From: WHSW01 sp036794585
GTDB lineage: Bacteria > Actinomycetota > Thermoleophilia > Solirubrobacterales > 70-9
DNA length: 21,178 nt
Reading direction: 5' to 3'
Assembly (NCBI GenBank): GCA_036794585.1
Contig: DAIRGH010000049.1
Coordinates: 1 to 21,178 of the forward strand
Below the pieces are notes generated by a model. That model was not told where the DNA came from. It saw only the letters and a program-made list of their open reading frames with translations, and searched no databases. This document shows positions 18,570-21,178 of this stretch, in pieces (position 1 is the first letter of the stretch; every line of letters begins with the position of its first letter). Both the position numbers and the translations under genes were made by a program.

Positions 18570-20930
18570 GTGAGCGAGCCGAGCAACACTCGCGACGGCC
18601 TCGCCCTGAAGTCGCCGGTTGGGGCGCTCATGGCGGCGTTGTGCTTCGCGCTGGCGGTCGCGGTGCTCGCGGCTTTGCCGGGCGCAGGTGCCAAGGCTTC
18701 GCCGCCGACGTCCGAGCCGAGCGTCGGCACCGCAGCCTCCTACTTCCTCAGCCCGGAGGTCCGCGATCTCAGCGCCAGGCGCCGGAGTGGCGCGTCGAGC
18801 GACCAAGCGCCGGCACGGATCAATCCGCTTGCGGGCGCGGCCGGCCCCTCCCGCGGGCTCGCAGGCTCTGATGGCGACACCGTCGGTGCACCGTCCCGCG
18901 TCGGCCCCGGACGCACCCCGGCGCCCGGACTGACGTTCGAAGGAACCGGCAATCCGACCGCGTGCGGCGGCTGCGTGCCGCCCGACACGATCGGCGACGT
19001 CGGGCCGAACCACTACATCCAGATGGTCAACGCGACGAAGGTCGCGATCTACAACAAGGCGGGCACCCTGCAGCCGGGCAGCCCCTTCGACCTCGGCACG
19101 CTCTGGCCGGGAACGGCGGCGTGCAACGACAACCTCGGCGATCCGGTCGTGCTCTACGACGAGGCGGCCGACCGCTGGCTGCTTTCGCAGTTCTACGACG
19201 ACGGCGTCACCACCGGCCTCTGCTTCGCTATCTCGCAGACGGCGGACCCGCTCGGCTCCTATCACCTGTTCGAGTTCGTCACCCCCGAATTTCCCGACTA
19301 CTTCAAGGTCGGGGTCTGGCCGACCGGCTACTACGTCTCGGCCAACGAGAACTCGTACACGGCGTACGCCTTCGACCGCACGAAGATGCTCGCCGGCGAT
19401 TCCAGCGCCTCGTTCGTCAGGTTCAGCGGCGAGACGAACTTCCTGCTGCCGGCGGACGTCGACGGGCCGACTCAGCCGTCAGGCGGCGGCCTCTTCTACA
19501 CGTTCAAGGACAACAGCTTCCACGGCGGCGCCGACCGGATCGAGCTCTTCACCCTCACCCCTGACTTCGTCACTCCGGCCAGCAGCACCTTCACCAGCAT
19601 CGCGATTCCGATCACCGCCTACACCTACACGGTCTGCGGCTTCTTCGACCTCAGCTGTGCCCCGCAGGGGTCCGGGGGCGAGCTGGTCGACGTGGTCAGC
19701 GAGTGGCCGATGCATCGCTTCGCGTACCGCAACTTCGGGACTCATCAGACGCTGGTCGGCACCTTCACGGTCGGCGGGGGAAGCGCGAGCGCGGACTCCC
19801 CGCCCGGCCCGGGGGCGCAAATTCGCTGGTTCGAGCTTCGCAACACCGGCTCGGGCTGGACCCTGTTTCAGGAGGGCAACCACGACCCGGGAGGTGGCCT
19901 GAACCGGTACATGGGCAGCATCGCAATCGACAAGGCGGGCAACATCGCGGTTGGCTACTCCGCCTCCAACGCCACCACGTTCGCGAACATCAGCTACGCG
20001 ACCAGGGCGCCGGGCGATCCGCTCGGGACGCTGCAGGCTGAGCAGGTACTGCAGGCCGGTGGCGGTGCCCAGACGGGCGGCTTCAATCGCTGGGGCGACT
20101 ACAGCGCGATGTCAGTGGATCCGGCTGACGACTGCACCTTCTGGTACACGAACGAGTACTACCCCGTCAGCGCGGCGAGCACTTGGAAGACGCGGATCGG
20201 CAACTTCATCGTTCCCGGCTGCGCCGGTCCGGCACCGGGGTTCTCGCCGAGCCCGACCTCACTCAACTATGCCAACCAGAACGTCGGCACGCCCTCGCCG
20301 CCGCAGACGGTGACGGTGACGAACAACGGCACCGCGGATCTGACAATCAGCTCGGTCGTGGTCGCGACCGGCAACAGCGGCGACTTCCAGAAAACGGCGA
20401 GCGACACCTGCACCGGCGCGACCATTGCCGCGAGCGGTACCTGCACGGTCGCCGCCACGTTTACGCCGGCGGCGACCGGAGCACGCGCATCGGCCCTGCG
20501 GTTCACCGACAATGCCCCCGGGTCGCCACATGATGTTCCTCTGACCGGCACCGGCACCTCTGGCGGCGGCGGCGGCGGTGGTGGAGGTGGCGGCGGCGGC
20601 ACGCCGTCGAACGACATCGACTTCGGCAACGTCAAGAAAAACACGAAGAAGGGCACCGCGACGCTCGAGGTCGCGGTCGACGCCGCCGGTCAGATCGGGC
20701 TCAGCGGAACCGGCGTCAAGTCCGTGCGCCCGCTGGCGCCGCGGGCCGCCCGCACGAAGCCCGTCGCCGCCGCCGGGACCGTGAAGCTGCCAATCAAGCC
20801 CACCAGCAACAAGAAGAGGAAGCTGAACAAGACCGGCAGGGTCAAGGTCAAGGTCAAGGTCACGTTCACGCCAACCGGCGGCACGGCGAACACCGAGTCG
20901 AAGTCGGTCAAGTTGAAGAAGAAGCTCTAG
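18570..20930 (+). CDS. Secreted beta-rich protein with choice-of-anchor D domain and Gly/Lys-rich C-terminus
   Basis: This 786-aa exported protein has unknown function. I prefer GTG 18570 because TTGACT/AAGGAT lies just upstream; ATG 18549 in the same frame would add seven residues. The frame also stays open back to 18255, into the divergent gene, which is not credible. A signal peptide (hydrophobic about 18-36) precedes a low-complexity linker. A large domain (about 120-550) begins with CVPPDTIGDVGPNHYIQMVN and includes DRWLLSQFYDDG, AYAFDRTKML and NRWGDYSAMSVDP, a set shared by many bacterial extracellular proteins of likely beta-propeller fold. Residues about 555-663 form an Ig-like choice-of-anchor D (ASPM/Hydin-like) domain (FSPSPTSLNYANQNVG, then ASGTCTVAATFTP). 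A 13-glycine linker (665-677) leads to a Lys-rich beta domain ending in KLKKKL. No sortase motif or C-terminal membrane helix is seen. Confidence 0.85.
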   Translation: MSEPSNTRDGLALKSPVGALMAALCFALAVAVLAALPGAGAKASPPTSEPSVGTAASYFLSPEVRDLSARRRSGASSDQAPARINPLAGAAGPSRGLAGSDGDTVGAPSRVGPGRTPAPGLTFEGTGNPTACGGCVPPDTIGDVGPNHYIQMVNATKVAIYNKAGTLQPGSPFDLGTLWPGTAACNDNLGDPVVLYDEAADRWLLSQFYDDGVTTGLCFAISQTADPLGSYHLFEFVTPEFPDYFKVGVWPTGYYVSANENSYTAYAFDRTKMLAGDSSASFVRFSGETNFLLPADVDGPTQPSGGGLFYTFKDNSFHGGADRIELFTLTPDFVTPASSTFTSIAIPITAYTYTVCGFFDLSCAPQGSGGELVDVVSEWPMHRFAYRNFGTHQTLVGTFTVGGGSASADSPPGPGAQIRWFELRNTGSGWTLFQEGNHDPGGGLNRYMGSIAIDKAGNIAVGYSASNATTFANISYATRAPGDPLGTLQAEQVLQAGGGAQTGGFNRWGDYSAMSVDPADDCTFWYTNEYYPVSAASTWKTRIGNFIVPGCAGPAPGFSPSPTSLNYANQNVGTPSPPQTVTVTNNGTADLTISSVVVATGNSGDFQKTASDTCTGATIAASGTCTVAATFTPAATGARASALRFTDNAPGSPHDVPLTGTGTSGGGGGGGGGGGGGTPSNDIDFGNVKKNTKKGTATLEVAVDAAGQIGLSGTGVKSVRPLAPRAARTKPVAAAGTVKLPIKPTSNKKRKLNKTGRVKVKVKVTFTPTGGTANTESKSVKLKKKL
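20562..20600 (+). repeat. Poly-glycine codon run
   Basis: Thirteen consecutive glycine codons (five GGC, then GGT GGT GGA GGT, then four GGC) link the choice-of-anchor D domain to the Lys-rich C-terminal domain. The mixed codons suggest a maintained protein linker rather than a pure slippage tract, although the GGC runs could slip. Confidence 0.9.
20841..20864 (+). repeat. Short GTCAAG tandem repeat
   Basis: Three copies of GTCAAG and one GTCACG encode a VKVKVKVT strand in the Lys-rich C-terminal domain. Confidence 0.8.
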
Positions 20931-20951
20931 CTCGTTCGGCACAGCTCCCGG

Positions 20952-20979
20952 TTGATGCGTCGGGCGCCGACCGTAGCCT
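20952..20979 (+). promoter_or_regulatory. Candidate radA promoter
   Basis: TTGATG (20952-20957) and TAGCCT (20974-20979) are spaced 16 bp. The -10 ends 6 nt before the radA ATG, so the transcript would start at or next to the start codon. GTCGG/CCGAC (20959-20971, 3-nt loop) sits between the hexamers and could be an operator half-site pair or a remnant terminator of the upstream gene. Confidence 0.5.
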
Positions 20980-20985
20980 GGGGCC

Positions 20986-21178
20986 ATGGCGCGCTATAGG
21001 AGTTCCTTCTTCTGCCAGTCCTGCGGGCATGAGTCGCTCGCGTGGTCAGGGCGCTGCGGCGGCTGTGGCGAGTGGAACACGCTGGTCGAGTCGCCGAAGG
21101 CCGAGGCCGCCAAGGGCGCGGGTCGCGGCGCGGCCCGTGCGGCGGAGCCCGCGCGGCCGGTGGCGCTGCGCGACGTCT
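20986..21178 (+). CDS. radA: DNA repair protein RadA, N-terminal part (3' truncated by window edge)
   Basis: RadA (Sms) is a RecA-like, DnaB-type helicase that extends recombination branches. Only 64 residues are visible. They show the N-terminal C4 zinc finger: C10 and C13 (FFCQSCG) and C24 and C27 (RCGGCGEWNTL), with the conserved tryptophans W20 and W30. A low-complexity Ala/Arg/Gly linker then leads towards the ATPase core, which is outside the window. The start MARYRSSFFC matches the family beginning exactly. The ATG lies 6 nt after a TAGCCT hexamer with no Shine-Dalgarno. clpC is nearby, as in many bacteria, although two secreted-protein genes intervene here. Confidence 0.93.
   Translation, partial: MARYRSSFFCQSCGHESLAWSGRCGGCGEWNTLVESPKAEAAKGAGRGAARAAEPARPVALRDV

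Noticed and set aside
17498..18730. A 410-codon minus-strand frame across the divergent promoter region
   Set aside because: It is an arginine-rich shadow of the SBBP gene, runs through the promoter and hairpin region, and has no family features.

Overview
The window is a GC-rich actinobacterial chromosome segment, coding-dense, with frequent GTG/TTG starts. Its gene order (tilS, hpt, ftsH, folP, folB, folK, coaX, dus, greA, lysS, clpC, radA), together with SBBP-repeat and lysine-rich secreted proteins, suggests a member of the Thermoleophilia (Solirubrobacterales-like). That placement is an inference from gene order and protein style, not from a database search.

Layout. 1-3135: the 3' end of tilS, then hpt and ftsH. 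3146-4099 (minus): a secreted protein of unknown function. 4156-6315: a folate-synthesis block (folP, a small secreted four-cysteine protein, folB, folK). 6312-7073 (minus): a GST-fold protein. 7097-8853: coaX and dus, overlapping by ATGA. 8979-10978: greA and lysS. 10975/10999-11391: a small lipoprotein. 11378-12619 (minus): a two-helix membrane protein. 12856-15450: clpC. 15475-18399 (minus) and 18570-20930 (plus): two large secreted proteins transcribed away from each other. 20986 onward: the start of radA. No gene-free stretch exceeds 300 bases; the longest are 12620-12855 and 18400-18569, both apparently regulatory. I saw no tRNA, rRNA, CRISPR array, insertion sequence or phage gene.

How the genes fit together. 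Most are housekeeping: tRNA modification (TilS, Dus), purine salvage (Hpt), membrane and cytosolic AAA+ proteolysis (FtsH, ClpC), dihydrofolate precursor synthesis (FolP, FolB, FolK), CoA synthesis (CoaX), transcript rescue (GreA), lysyl-tRNA synthesis (LysS) and recombination (RadA). Between them sit lineage-specific exported or membrane proteins that I cannot assign.

The most interesting structure is the 170-bp region between the two large secreted-protein genes. A perfect 11-bp inverted repeat (18461-18471 and 18530-18540) places a TTGACT -35 hexamer facing outward on each side, each with a 17-bp spacer to a weak -10. The minus-strand transcript would begin in an 8-bp hairpin directly ahead of its Shine-Dalgarno sequence. 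This points to coordinated expression of the two exported proteins. A second theme is that several genes (coaX, radA, the 413-aa membrane protein, and approximately lysS, folP and the 786-aa secreted protein) have a -10-like hexamer only 6-9 nt before the start codon, suggesting leaderless or near-leaderless mRNAs. A third is start codons: folB has no canonical start where the family should begin, and the lipoprotein only gains a proper signal peptide from a CTG codon.
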